Assembly (NCBI RefSeq): GCF_003323745.1
Contig: NZ_QOIL01000005.1
Span: 1-64,000 of the forward strand
Length of the DNA stretch: 64,000 nt
Origin: Sphaerisporangium album
GTDB lineage: Bacteria > Actinomycetota > Actinomycetes > Streptosporangiales > Streptosporangiaceae
Direction of reading: 5' to 3'
Shown here: positions 52,296-61,338 of the stretch, piece after piece
Position numbering within the stretch: the first letter of the stretch is position 1
Layout of the letters: each line of letters begins with the position of its first letter
Translations under genes and position numbers: made by a program
Notes under the pieces: model-generated
Databases searched by the model: none
The model's input: the letters and a program-made list of their open reading frames with translations, nothing else
What the model was told of the DNA's origin: nothing

Positions 52296-53257
52296 CGGCC
52301 GCTCCGTTCGCGCGACACGTACACCGCGACGACGATGATCGCCGCCTGGACCATCTGCGCGCTGGAGTCCGGCAGGTTGTGTTTGATGAGGGTCGCGTAG
52401 ACCAGTTGCATGAGCAGCGCCCCGGCGACGGTGCCGGCGACCCGCACCCGGCCGCCGGACAGGGGAGTGCCGCCGACCACGACCGCGGTGATCGCCGAGA
52501 GCTCCATCAGGATGCCGGTGTCGGCGGGGTCGCCCGCGCCGAGACGGGCCGTGGCCAGCACCCCGGCGAGCGCGGCGAACAGCCCGCAGATCGCGTACAC
52601 CGTGACCAGCACCCGCCGCACCGGCAGCCCGGACAGCGCGCTGGCCGAGCGGTTGCCGCCGATCGCGACGATGCGGCGGCCGAGGGCCGTCCTGCGGATC
52701 AGCAGCCCGGTCAGCGCCGCCGGCACCGCCGCGATGACGACGCTGATCGGGACGCCCAGCAGGTCGCCGGAGCCGAGGTTCAGGAGTGCGGGGTTGTGGA
52801 TGTCGACGAGCTGACCGTGGGCCATGACCAGGGCCAGGCCCCGGCCGCCCACCAGCAGCGCCAGCGTCGCGATGATGGGCTGGATTCCGACGTAGGCGAC
52901 CAGCAGACCGTTGCACACGCCCGCGACCAGGCCCGCGGTCAGGGCCATGGCCAGGGCGGGCACGAGCCCGTAGCCGAGGTAGAGCGGGATCAGCGCGGCC
53001 GCCAGCGCCATGACCGCGCCGACCGACAGGTCGATGCCCTCCGTGCCGATCACGAGGGCCATGCCGAGGGCCACGATGACGATCGGGGCCACCTGCACGA
53101 GCTGGGTCCGGAAGTTCCCGAGCGACATGAAGTTGGGGATGAAGACCAGGTTGAACAGCACGAGGGCCGCGACGGCGGCGTACACGCCGTACTCCTGCAA
53201 CCGGTTCGCGTGACCGCGCCGGACCTGCGGCCGTGAGGCCAGCGCCGCGTCACTCAT
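52292..53257 (-). CDS. Sugar ABC transporter permease (YtfT/YjfF-like), partner
   Basis: About 321 residues from the ATG at 53257 (AGGGG lies at better distance than for the ATG at 53263). The same family signature is seen: VIVALGMALVIGTEGIDLSVGAVMA, AIGGNRSASALSGLPVRRVLV and TAVVVGGTPLSGGRVRVAGTVAGALL. It overlaps the ATPase stop upstream and the second permease start downstream. Two distinct permeases behind one double ATPase is the galactofuranose-transporter layout. Confidence 0.92.
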   Translation of the reverse strand: MSDAALASRPQVRRGHANRLQEYGVYAAVAALVLFNLVFIPNFMSLGNFRTQLVQVAPIVIVALGMALVIGTEGIDLSVGAVMALAAALIPLYLGYGLVPALAMALTAGLVAGVCNGLLVAYVGIQPIIATLALLVGGRGLALVMAHGQLVDIHNPALLNLGSGDLLGVPISVVIAAVPAALTGLLIRRTALGRRIVAIGGNRSASALSGLPVRRVLVTVYAICGLFAALAGVLATARLGAGDPADTGILMELSAITAVVVGGTPLSGGRVRVAGTVAGALLMQLVYATLIKHNLPDSSAQMVQAAIIVVAVYVSRERSGR

Positions 53258-54776
53258 CGGCATCCCCTTCGTGGTGCGCGAGCGCCGCCAGGACGTTGCC
53301 CTCGGTGACCTGGTCGCCCCGGAGGTCGCCGACGATCGCGCCGTCGCGCAGGACCATCAGCCGGTCGGCGCCCTCGATGAGCTCCTCCATGTCCGAGGAG
53401 ATCAGCAGCACGCCCATGCCTTCGGCGGCGAGCTCGTCGATCAGTTTCCGCACCTCGGCCTTGGCTCCGACGTCGATGCCGCGGGTCGGCTCGTCCAGCA
53501 GCATCACCGTGGGCCGCGTGCACAGCCACCGCGCGAGCAGCACCTTCTGCTGGTTGCCGCCGGACAGCTCGGACACCTTCTGCTCGGGGCTGGAGATCTT
53601 GATGCGGAGCCGTTCGACGAAGATGTCCACGATCTTGTCCTGCTTGGCCCGGCTGACCAGGCCGTACCGGGACAGACGGGGCAGCGCCGCGAGGACGATG
53701 TTCTCCCGGACGGACAGGTTGGGGATGATGCCGTCGGCCTTGCGGTCCTCGGCCAGCATCGCCATGCCGGCGGAGATCGCCGCGGACGTGCTCCCGGTTC
53801 TGACGGTCTTCCCCGCGAGCACCACCGCGCCGGAGTCCAGAGGGAGCGCGCCGAAGATCGCGCGGGCCGTCTCGCTGCGTCCCGAGCCGAGCAGCCCCGC
53901 CAGACCGACGATCTCGCCCGCACGGACGGTCACCGAGACCCCCGCGAGCCGGTGGCGGCTGACCAGGTCTTCGGCGCGCAGCAGCGTCTCGGCCGCCGCG
54001 TGACCGTCCTCGCCGAAGCCCGTGACGCCGTGGTCGCGCACGTCGCCGATCTCGCGGCCGAGCATCATCGAGACCAGGGCGAGACGGTCCAGATCGGCGA
54101 GCGGGCCGGTGTGCACGAGCTTGCCGTCCCGCAGCACGGTCACCCGGTCGCAGATCCGGTACAGCTCGTCCAGGCGATGGCTGACGTAGAGGATCGCGAT
54201 GCCCTGCCGGTGCAACCGGCCGATCACCTCGAACAGCGTCTCCACCTCGCGGGGCTCCAGCGACGAGGTCGGCTCGTCCATGATGACCACCCGCGCGTCC
54301 ACCGACACGGCCCTGGCCAGCGCGACCATCTGCTGGGCGCCGACGCCGAGGCTGCCGAGCGGCCGCCGCACGTCCTCGGTGACGCCGTACCCGGCGAGCA
54401 GGTCGGCGGCCATCGCGTGCATCCTGGACCGGGAGATCAGCCCCAGGGGGCCCCGGGGCTCCCGGCCGAGGAAGACGTTCTGCGCGATGCTCATCAGCGG
54501 GACCAGGTTGACCTCCTGGTAGATCGTCGAGATGCCCGCCCGCTGCGCCTGGATCGGCGTGCCGAACACCACCGGCCGTCCGTCGCGCAGCAGCCGCCCG
54601 CCGTCGGGCCGGTGGACGCCGGTGAGCACCTTGATGAGGGTGGACTTGCCGGCTCCGTTCTCCCCGACCAGGGCGTGGACCTCCCCCGGGCGCAGCCGGA
54701 ACGACACCCGGTCGAGCGCCCGGACTCCGGGGAACTCCTTGCTCACCTCGACGACCTCGAGCACTGGTTCGTCCAT
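53250..54776 (-). CDS. Sugar ABC transporter ATPase, two fused nucleotide-binding domains
   Basis: A 508-residue RbsA/YtfR-type ATPase from the ATG at 54776 (GGAG 9 bases upstream). The first domain has VGENGAGKSTL, SLGVGAQQMVALARA and VIMDEPTSSL; its signature is degenerate, as usual. The second domain has GLLGSGRSE in place of a classic Walker A, then LSGGNQQKVLLARWL and VMLLDEPTRGIDVGAK. It energises import by the two permeases encoded immediately downstream. Confidence 0.94.
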   Translation of the reverse strand: MDEPVLEVVEVSKEFPGVRALDRVSFRLRPGEVHALVGENGAGKSTLIKVLTGVHRPDGGRLLRDGRPVVFGTPIQAQRAGISTIYQEVNLVPLMSIAQNVFLGREPRGPLGLISRSRMHAMAADLLAGYGVTEDVRRPLGSLGVGAQQMVALARAVSVDARVVIMDEPTSSLEPREVETLFEVIGRLHRQGIAILYVSHRLDELYRICDRVTVLRDGKLVHTGPLADLDRLALVSMMLGREIGDVRDHGVTGFGEDGHAAAETLLRAEDLVSRHRLAGVSVTVRAGEIVGLAGLLGSGRSETARAIFGALPLDSGAVVLAGKTVRTGSTSAAISAGMAMLAEDRKADGIIPNLSVRENIVLAALPRLSRYGLVSRAKQDKIVDIFVERLRIKISSPEQKVSELSGGNQQKVLLARWLCTRPTVMLLDEPTRGIDVGAKAEVRKLIDELAAEGMGVLLISSDMEELIEGADRLMVLRDGAIVGDLRGDQVTEGNVLAALAHHEGDADE

Positions 54777-54839
54777 GCGGCACTCCGTTTCTGGACGATC
54801 CGGACGCACCCCGCACCGGGATCCGGCCGGCGGACAAGG

Positions 54840-55916
54840 TCAGTAGGAGTTGGCGAGCTTGGACGCCGCGTTGGTCTCGTCGTACTCGTCGTCGGAGATG
54901 ATGACGTTCGGCGGGATCGGCTGTCCGTCCAGGAACCGCTGGAGGGTCTGGAAGGCGAGCTGACCGAACCGCGGGTTCGACTCGACGACGGCGTTGTAGG
55001 AGCCCTCGGTGATCAGCTTGACCGCGTTGCGCGTGCCGTCGATCGAGACGATCTTGATGTCCTCGCCCGGCTTCTTCCCCGCCGCCTTGATGGCGTTGAC
55101 CGCGCCGATGCCCATCTCGTCGTTCTCGGCGTACACGGCGGTGAGGTCGGGGTGGCTCTGGAGCAGCTGCTCCATCACCGTCTGCCCCTTCGAGCGGTCG
55201 AACTCGCCCGTCTGCTCGGCGACGATCGAGATGCCGGAACTGCCGGCCACCTTGTCCTTGAAGCCCTTCGTCCGGTCGGTGGTGACGTTGTTCCCGGACG
55301 AGCCGAGCAGGATGGCGACCTTGGCCGTGCCGCCGGTGACCCGGATCATCTGGTCGGCCGCCCGCTCGCCCTGCCGCACGAAGTCGGAGCCGATGAAGGT
55401 CAGGTAGTCGGTGCAGGGCTTCGAGGTGACCTTGCGGTCGATCGTGATGACCGGCACCTTCTTGGCCTTCGCCGCGTCCAGCGCGGGCTGGAGGCCGTCG
55501 GAGTTGAGCGGGGCGACGATCAGCGCCCTGGCGCCCTGGTCGAGCATCGACTTGATGTCGCTGACCTGCTTGTTCAGGTCGCTCTGCGCGTTGGTGACCA
55601 GCAGGTTGGCCGCGGGGACGCCCAGCTTGGCGGCCTCCTCCTTGATCGACTGCGTTTCGGCGATCCGGAACGGGTTGGCCTCCTTCTCGGACTGTGAGAA
55701 CCCGATCTTCGCGCTCCTGAGATCCATCTTGGTGTAGCCCGTCTGGGCGAGCGTGCAGCCGGCCCCGCCGGGCTGTACCGAGGCGGCCGTGGCTGCGGGA
55801 CCGGTGCCCACGGCGGCGGACGAGCCGTCCTCGCCCTTCGCGCAGGCGGTGAGCGTGAGGGCCAACACCGCGGTGACGGCGACGCCGACCGGGACCCGTC
55901 GTTCGGTGGCTGTCAT
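54840..55916 (-). CDS. Sugar ABC transporter substrate-binding lipoprotein (YtfQ-like)
   Basis: A 358-residue lipoprotein: signal with LTAC lipobox and C25, from an ATG with AAGGAG 6 bases upstream. The mature part is a type I periplasmic-binding fold: KIGFSQSEKEANPFRIAETQSIKEEA, GARALIVAPLNSDGLQPALDAAK, VPVITIDRKV, VYAENDEMGIGAVNAIK and IVSIDGTRNAVKLITEG. The SQSEKENPFR/AETQSIK pattern is that of galactofuranose-binding YtfQ. It begins the operon and has the LacI operator in its promoter. Arabinofuranose or galactofuranose is the expected ligand, given the arabinofuranose-type glycosidases downstream. Confidence 0.92.
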   Translation of the reverse strand: MTATERRVPVGVAVTAVLALTLTACAKGEDGSSAAVGTGPAATAASVQPGGAGCTLAQTGYTKMDLRSAKIGFSQSEKEANPFRIAETQSIKEEAAKLGVPAANLLVTNAQSDLNKQVSDIKSMLDQGARALIVAPLNSDGLQPALDAAKAKKVPVITIDRKVTSKPCTDYLTFIGSDFVRQGERAADQMIRVTGGTAKVAILLGSSGNNVTTDRTKGFKDKVAGSSGISIVAEQTGEFDRSKGQTVMEQLLQSHPDLTAVYAENDEMGIGAVNAIKAAGKKPGEDIKIVSIDGTRNAVKLITEGSYNAVVESNPRFGQLAFQTLQRFLDGQPIPPNVIISDDEYDETNAASKLANSY

Positions 55917-56000
55917 GAGCGCTCCTTCGGTAGTTCCCTGGGGTTGTTCGAGGCGTCGGCGGAGTTCTCCGTCCCGGCGGTCCACGGCGCTGACACCAAC

Positions 56001-56052
56001 TTTTTACGACGTTGTAGCAACGTTGTAAATAGCAGAAAGCCGTCTGTAGGCT
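56001..56052. promoter_or_regulatory. Divergent promoters and LacI operator of the furanose locus
   Basis: A 25-bp near-perfect palindrome (56004-56028; arms TTACGACGTTG and CAACGTTGTAA around TAG, one mismatch) fills the spacer of the minus-strand promoter (TTTACA 56024-56029, TAAAAA 56001-56006, 17-bp spacer). It also covers the -35 of the lacI-type gene (TTGTAA 56023-56028, TAGGCT 56047-56052, 18-bp spacer). A bound repressor would block both transcripts. Confidence 0.75.
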
Positions 56053-56086
56053 TGAGCTGACAGATCAGGTCCGCGAAGGGAAGCGC

Positions 56087-57121
56087 GTGAGGGCCGCCAC
56101 ACTTAAAGACGTCGCGGTGCTGGCCGGCGTCTCGGTGAAGACCGTGTCGAACGTGGTCAACGGCTATGCGTTCGTCAAGCCGGAGAACCGCCGCAAAGTG
56201 GAAGAGGCCCTGATCGCCACGGGCTATCGGCCCAACATCGGCGCGCGGAATCTGCGCCGGGGCAAGACCGGGTTCATCGCCCTCGTCCTCCCCGAGCTGA
56301 GCATCCCCTATTTCGGGGAACTCGCCGGGCTCGTCATCACCGCCGCCCAGGCCCACGGGTGGAACGTGCTCATCGAACAGACGCAGGGCACCCGGGACCG
56401 CGAGCGCACGGCCCTCACCTCGATGGGCCCCCACATGATCGACGGTGCGATCCTCAGCCCCCAGGCCCTCTCGGCGGAGGACTTCGCCGACCTCGCGCCC
56501 GGAGTGCCGCTGGTCATGGTCGGCGAACACGCCGTCGACGTGCCGATCGACCACGTCGCCATCGACAACGTCCTCGCCGCGCGGACGGCGGTCGGCCACC
56601 TGGCCGCGATCGGCAGACGCCGGATCGCCTCGATCGGCCGCAACCCGCACCGCGGCACCGCGGCCCTGCGCCTGGAGGGCTACCGGGCGGCCCTGGCCGA
56701 GGCCGGGCTTGCTGAGGACGAGGAACTCAGCGTGCCGGCGCTCGAATACCACCGGCGGGACGGCGCCCAGGCCATGAGCCGTCTGCTCGACCTGCCGGAA
56801 CGACCCGACGCGGTCTTCTGCTTCAACGATCTGCTCGCCATCGGGGCCCTGCGGGCGGCGGCCGACCGCGGCGTGCGCGTCCCGGAGGACCTGGCGATCG
56901 TCGGGTTCGACAACACCGAGGAGAGCGCCTACAGCATCCCGTCGCTGACCACGATCGCCCCCGACAAGAAGGCGATCGCCGAGACCGCCGTCTCCCTCAT
57001 CCACGGCAGAAGCACCGACGCCGCCGAGAACGCCACCCCCTTCGACCTCCAGGACATCCAGACCCCGTTCGCCCTGGAGATCCGGGAGAGCACCATCGGC
57101 CGGACGCGGGCCCCCGCCTGA
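56087..57121 (+). CDS. LacI-family transcriptional regulator of the furanose locus
   Basis: A 344-residue repressor with GTG start. The headpiece is classic: LKDVAVLAGVSVKTVSNVVNG with hinge YRPNIGARNLRRGKTG. The sugar-binding core (about 63-335) has FIALVLPELSIPYFGELAGLV, DGAILSPQALS, IGRNPHRGTAALRLEGYRAAL, DAVFCFNDLLAIGALRAA and GFDNTEESAY. It is divergent from the binding-protein/transporter operon, with a strong palindrome between them, so it should repress that operon and itself until the imported sugar binds. Confidence 0.92.
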   Translation: MRAATLKDVAVLAGVSVKTVSNVVNGYAFVKPENRRKVEEALIATGYRPNIGARNLRRGKTGFIALVLPELSIPYFGELAGLVITAAQAHGWNVLIEQTQGTRDRERTALTSMGPHMIDGAILSPQALSAEDFADLAPGVPLVMVGEHAVDVPIDHVAIDNVLAARTAVGHLAAIGRRRIASIGRNPHRGTAALRLEGYRAALAEAGLAEDEELSVPALEYHRRDGAQAMSRLLDLPERPDAVFCFNDLLAIGALRAAADRGVRVPEDLAIVGFDNTEESAYSIPSLTTIAPDKKAIAETAVSLIHGRSTDAAENATPFDLQDIQTPFALEIRESTIGRTRAPA

Positions 57122-57316
57122 AGGCCCTGCCAGGCATTTGCCGCTCCTGAGCCGTTCATTAACGCCGGGTGAGAATGCCTCCCGCCGAAGCCGGTGGACG
57201 TGAACCGCCTGTTCAAAGCAGTTCTTATGCCACTGTGAGGCGGTTCTCATCTGGCAGAGCCAGTTTGGTCGGCATGGGACACATCATCCGTTCGGGAGCC
57301 GGATGATCTCGCAGCG

Positions 57317-57346
57317 GGCCCGGCGGTGGGGGCGCACCGCCGGGCC
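57317..57346 (-). terminator. Terminator hairpin of the GH64 gene
   Basis: GGCCCGGCGGTG pairs perfectly with CACCGCCGGGCC around a 6-base loop, 11 bases beyond the GH64 stop on the minus strand. Confidence 0.8.
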
Positions 57347-57357
57347 GGTGTGGTGCG

Positions 57358-59382
57358 TTACTGGACGGCGAAGCGCTGTGCGGCGCTGCCGTTGCAGTCG
57401 TAGATCTGCAGGCGCGTGCCGTTCGCGGTGTTGCCACCGGGAGCGTCGACGCACCGGCCGGACTGCGGGTTCTGGATCGACCCGTTGGACAGTTGCACCC
57501 AGTTCTGCGCGCCGCTGTTGTTGCAGTCGTAGAGCTGCAACAGGGTGCCGTTCGCGGTGCCGCCCGACTGCACGTCCAGGCAGCGGCCGAGGGTGCGCAG
57601 CGTCTGCCCGCTCCAGGTCCAGAACTGGTCCTTCGCCGAGGACTGGCAGTCCCACAGCTGCACCGGGGTGTTGTTGCCGCCGGTGTCGTCGCCCGCGACG
57701 TCGACGCACTTGCCGCCGGGGCCGGCGATGTTGGCTCCGCCGGGGAACGACCAGCGTTGCGCGGGGCCGCCGTTGCAGTCCCAGATCTGCAACCGTGTGC
57801 CGTTGCCGGTGGCGCCGCCGGGGGAGTCGAGGCACCGGCCGGAGCCGGCGTTCTTGATGGACCCGTCGGACTGCAGCAGCCACTGCTGGTTACCCGCGCC
57901 GAAGCAGTCCCAGATCTGCACCTTCGACCCGTTCGCGGTGGCATTGTCCACGACGTCGAGGCACTTGCCGCCGTTGAACGTGCGCAGGGTGTTCCCGACC
58001 ATCGTGTAGCGCTGGTCGACGGCGTTGGCCTGGCAGTCCCACAGCTGGACCGGCGCGCCGTTGCCGCCGGTGTCGTCGCCCGCGACGTCCACGCACTTGC
58101 CTCCCGGACCCGTGATCGGCTGGCCGCCGACCGGGCCGGGGCCACCGCCGCCGCCCGTGCCGAAGCTGCCGATCGTCATCCCGGCCGACGACGGGTTCGG
58201 CTGGTCGATCACGGGAGCGAAACCGCCCACGTCGTCGTACGAGAAGCCGTACGCCAGGCCGTTCAGCGAGTAGTCGTGGATCGTCTTGCTGAAGAGGTTC
58301 GACGCGGACTGCCCGTAGAACCTCGCCGGGTCCGTCGTCGGCTGAGTGTCGAACATGACCCGGCCCGCCGTCGACAGCGTCGCCCGGTTCAGCGCCGCGC
58401 ACACGCGCGCGCCGACCGCGAGGATCGCCGTCTGATTCGGCTGGTTCGGCGGCTGCGTGCCACCGGCGCACGCGAAGACGTCGCTCGTCGTCGGCTTCGT
58501 GAGCGTGCCGATGACGTTGCCGGACCCGTCCCTGAACGCCCAGTTCGCGCCGCTGGTCGTGCCGGTGAAGTTGCCCAGCGACGTCTGCACGGTCAACGTG
58601 TGCGTCGCGTAGTACGACCACACGGCGTTCACGTAGGAGTCGAGGTACGTCCCGGGGAACGCCCCCTTCGCGATGGCGTGCACGGGCGCGAGCACGCGCA
58701 GCGGGAGGCCGTCGGAGGCGCGCGTCGTGGTCAGGCCCGACCACGGTGACCCGAGCGCGCCGAACGCGTTCAGGATGCCGGTGCGGTTACCGGCGATGCC
58801 CTGCGTCTGCGTCCTGTTGGAGGTGTCGGTGACGCTGACGGTCAGCGGGATGCTGAACATGTCGACCGTCGTGGAGTTGATGAAGATGCCCGTGCCGCCG
58901 CTGCTCGCCCGCGCGAACTCCGTCCAGTCGTACAGGATGTTCGCGTTCGGGTCGCTCGCGACCCAGGGCGCGGGCTCGACGAGGCCGTTCGTCGTCAGCA
59001 GGAACTGCAGCTTCGCCCCCATCGACAGGTAGACGCGGCCGCCCGACAGGCTCGGCGGCAACGAGACGGTCTTGCTGGCGCCGTTGCCGGGGCCGGGAAT
59101 CGAGACGTCCGGCGCCGGCACCGGTCCGTTGGGAGTGGACGGGGGGAAGTTGTACGCGCGCCAGGTGCCGGAGGCGTCCACGTACCCCTGCTGGCCGGCC
59201 GAGTTGCGCGCGATGACGTAGATGTACGTCGCGTCGCCGCGACCGGAGTTGTTCGTGACGGTGAAGGGCAACTGCGCGACGGCGGCGCTCGCCGCCTGCT
59301 GACCGGAGGCGATGAGGACCGCCTGGGCCAGCAACACGATGGCGACCAGACCTCGTCGCCATCGCCGGGACAACACGTGCAT
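57358..59382 (-). CDS. Secreted GH64 beta-1,3-glucanase with two ricin-type domains
   Basis: A 674-residue exported enzyme from the ATG at 59382 (AGAGGAG upstream). An in-frame extension to 59526 lacks these signs. The signal peptide ends near residue 35 (ASA). The GH64 domain (about 36-390) has FTVTNNSGRGDATYIYV, NILYDWTEFA and TTVDMFSIPLTVSVTD; the Glu of WTEF and Asp of TVDMF are the likely catalytic pair, by analogy with laminaripentaose-producing glucanase. Two ricin B-type trefoils (about 420-545 and 550-674) have repeated GGKCLDV, GRCLDSPGG and LQIWDCNG. It degrades fungal-type beta-1,3-glucan. It is downstream of the S1 protease gene on the same strand. Confidence 0.9.
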   Translation of the reverse strand: MHVLSRRWRRGLVAIVLLAQAVLIASGQQAASAAVAQLPFTVTNNSGRGDATYIYVIARNSAGQQGYVDASGTWRAYNFPPSTPNGPVPAPDVSIPGPGNGASKTVSLPPSLSGGRVYLSMGAKLQFLLTTNGLVEPAPWVASDPNANILYDWTEFARASSGGTGIFINSTTVDMFSIPLTVSVTDTSNRTQTQGIAGNRTGILNAFGALGSPWSGLTTTRASDGLPLRVLAPVHAIAKGAFPGTYLDSYVNAVWSYYATHTLTVQTSLGNFTGTTSGANWAFRDGSGNVIGTLTKPTTSDVFACAGGTQPPNQPNQTAILAVGARVCAALNRATLSTAGRVMFDTQPTTDPARFYGQSASNLFSKTIHDYSLNGLAYGFSYDDVGGFAPVIDQPNPSSAGMTIGSFGTGGGGGPGPVGGQPITGPGGKCVDVAGDDTGGNGAPVQLWDCQANAVDQRYTMVGNTLRTFNGGKCLDVVDNATANGSKVQIWDCFGAGNQQWLLQSDGSIKNAGSGRCLDSPGGATGNGTRLQIWDCNGGPAQRWSFPGGANIAGPGGKCVDVAGDDTGGNNTPVQLWDCQSSAKDQFWTWSGQTLRTLGRCLDVQSGGTANGTLLQLYDCNNSGAQNWVQLSNGSIQNPQSGRCVDAPGGNTANGTRLQIYDCNGSAAQRFAVQ

Positions 59383-59490
59383 ACCTCGACTCCTCTGGGG
59401 ACCTGCGCGCCCTGCCGGCGTCCTCGGCGTCCTCGCCGTGTGAGGCGACGGGACGACGGCGGGGCATCGGGTGGGGGGGTGTGGGGAGCG

Positions 59491-59521
59491 GGCACGGCCG
59501 GCCGGCTTCACCGGCCGTGCC
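59491..59521 (-). terminator. Terminator hairpin of the S1 protease gene
   Basis: GGCACGGCCGG pairs perfectly with CCGGCCGTGCC around a 9-base loop, 10 bases beyond the protease stop codon. Confidence 0.8.
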
Positions 59522-59530
59522 GTCAAGCGG

Positions 59531-61051
59531 TCAGCCTCGGCGCCACTTCTGGTTGGCGCCGCCGTGGCACTCCCACTGGATCAGGCGGGCGCCGTTGTTC
59601 GCGTTCCAGGCGTCGATGTCGACACACTTGTTGGACTGAGGATTGACCAGGTCGCCCGCGCCCGACAGGACGAACTGCTGGGCGGCGTTGCCGCTGCAGG
59701 TCGCGATCTGGATCACGGCGCCGTTGTCCCGCGAGCCCCAGGCCACGTCCATGCACTTGTTGTTCTGCGTGCGGAGCGTGCCACCGGTGAACGTCCACCG
59801 CTGTGCGTTGGTGCCGTTACAGGTGTACATCTGCAACGGCACGCCGTCGCTGAAGTTCGAGTTGGGCACGTCGATGCACTTGTTGTTCAGGTTGCTGATC
59901 AGCGAACTGGTGTCGCCGCCGCCGGTGGTCGTCAGGCTGAGGCCGTACGCGCCGAGGATCTCGTTGACCGGCTGGTAGAAGGTGGTTCCGCCGCTGGAGC
60001 AGTTGCCGGCGGCGCCGGAGGTGACGCCCTGGGCCTGGTCCCCGGAGATGTAGGCGCCGCCCGAGTCGCCGCCTTCGGCGCAGGCCGAGGTCTGGGTCAG
60101 CTCGTAGACGAGCTGCCCGGAGTAGTTGACGGTCACGTTCTTGGCCTGGACGACGCCGCAGCGCCAGCCGGTGGTGCGCCCGGAACGGCAGATCGACGCG
60201 CCGACGGGAGCTTCCTGCGAGCCCGCCACCGAGACGACGCCGCCGCCGTAGTTGTTGACCCAGGGGCGCGGCGTCCAGTCGCCGTTCGTCCGCACCCAGG
60301 CGTAGTCGTTGCCGGGGAACGACGAACCGGCGAAGGTGCCCTGGTTGACGTTGTTGTAGCCCAGGGTGGGGCTCCCGGCGCCGCCGCAGTGGCCTGCGGT
60401 GACGAAGCCGCCGTTGTTCACCGAGAACCCGACGGAGCACAGCGTGTTGCCGTTGATGACGTACTGGTCGCCGCCCCGGAGGTCGTACACGGGCCGGGGG
60501 GCCTGGCCGATGGAGATCCGCACCGCGCCGGCGTCGAGGTTCCCGGCCTTGACCAGGCGCTCGGCGGCGGCGGTGTCGGCCGCCGACACCACGACACTGT
60601 TGGCCGCCGGGTCGACGTACCAGCCGTAGACGTCCGCGCCGGCCGCGCCCGCGGCCCGGTCGAGCGCCGTCTTGGCCGCGACCAGTTGTTTCTCGCTGCG
60701 TTGTACCGTCACGGGGAGCGCGCCGGCCGCCCTGACGAGGTCGGCATCGCGGGCGTCCAGCACGCCCGCCCTGAGCTGCTGCTGGGCCGCGTCGTACCAG
60801 GCGCCGGCGAACCGGTCGGCCAGGCGCGTGCGGAGCCCCTTCTCGACGACGGCCGCGGCCGCCTCATGGGTCTGGCGGATGCGCGCCTGCGTGGGGGTGA
60901 GTCGGAGATCGCGCTGCAGCGCCTGCTGCATGGTGGCCGCCGAGGCGGCCGGGTCCGGAGGGGGAGCGGGGGAGGGGGCCGCCTGGGCTTGGGACGGGAG
61001 GAGGAGCGCGACGGCGAACACCGCCGCGCCGGTCAGCACGGTGAGTCTCAC
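59531..61051 (-). CDS. Secreted S1 (streptogrisin/alpha-lytic type) protease with ricin-type domain
   Basis: A 506-residue exported preproenzyme. The signal peptide is about 1-24 (AQA). The pro-region (about 40-190) has the alpha-lytic pro-domain pattern (LVAAKTALDRA, ADVYGWYVDPAANSVVV). The mature protease (about 195-375) shows the triad in TAGHCG (His), GNDYAWV (Asp) and EGGDSGGAYI (Ser), with paired Cys. A ricin B-type trefoil (about 385-506) has NKCIDV, NKCMDV and NKCVDI units. It probably attacks glycoprotein-rich targets such as fungal walls, together with the adjacent glucanase. A strong promoter with a GAGAGCGCTCTC operator precedes it. Confidence 0.93.
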   Translation of the reverse strand: MRLTVLTGAAVFAVALLLPSQAQAAPSPAPPPDPAASAATMQQALQRDLRLTPTQARIRQTHEAAAAVVEKGLRTRLADRFAGAWYDAAQQQLRAGVLDARDADLVRAAGALPVTVQRSEKQLVAAKTALDRAAGAAGADVYGWYVDPAANSVVVSAADTAAAERLVKAGNLDAGAVRISIGQAPRPVYDLRGGDQYVINGNTLCSVGFSVNNGGFVTAGHCGGAGSPTLGYNNVNQGTFAGSSFPGNDYAWVRTNGDWTPRPWVNNYGGGVVSVAGSQEAPVGASICRSGRTTGWRCGVVQAKNVTVNYSGQLVYELTQTSACAEGGDSGGAYISGDQAQGVTSGAAGNCSSGGTTFYQPVNEILGAYGLSLTTTGGGDTSSLISNLNNKCIDVPNSNFSDGVPLQMYTCNGTNAQRWTFTGGTLRTQNNKCMDVAWGSRDNGAVIQIATCSGNAAQQFVLSGAGDLVNPQSNKCVDIDAWNANNGARLIQWECHGGANQKWRRG

Positions 61052-61081
61052 GTTGATCCTTCGGGGGGTGGGATTTAACGT

Positions 61082-61130
61082 GAGAGCGCTCTCTGAAAAG
61101 AAACTTTACAGTTCTCCGGCGGCGCGTCAA
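61082..61130 (-). promoter_or_regulatory. Protease promoter with LacI-type operator
   Basis: Minus-strand TTGACG (61125-61130) and TAAAGT (61103-61108) are 16 bp apart. The perfect palindrome GAGAGCGCTCTC (61082-61093) lies about 9 bases after the -10, at the transcription start. Its form matches LacI-family sites such as the CebR box (TGGGAGCGCTCCCA), so sugar-responsive repression is likely. Confidence 0.65.
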
Positions 61131-61338
61131 CCCCCCAACTATCCGTAGAGATGCCGTCATGAGCTGCCGGTTCCCCCGTCCGCAGGGGAACCGGCAGGTC
61201 GGAGACGCGGCTCCCCTTACCGGACAGAGAAAACCGGAGTCACGCAAATCGATTGCGCCATGACAGCGCTCCTGACTCGAACGCTGTTTCCGGTGTCCTG
61301 AGCGGCTGGGCGCCAGGAGACCGCGATCCGGCACTTCG

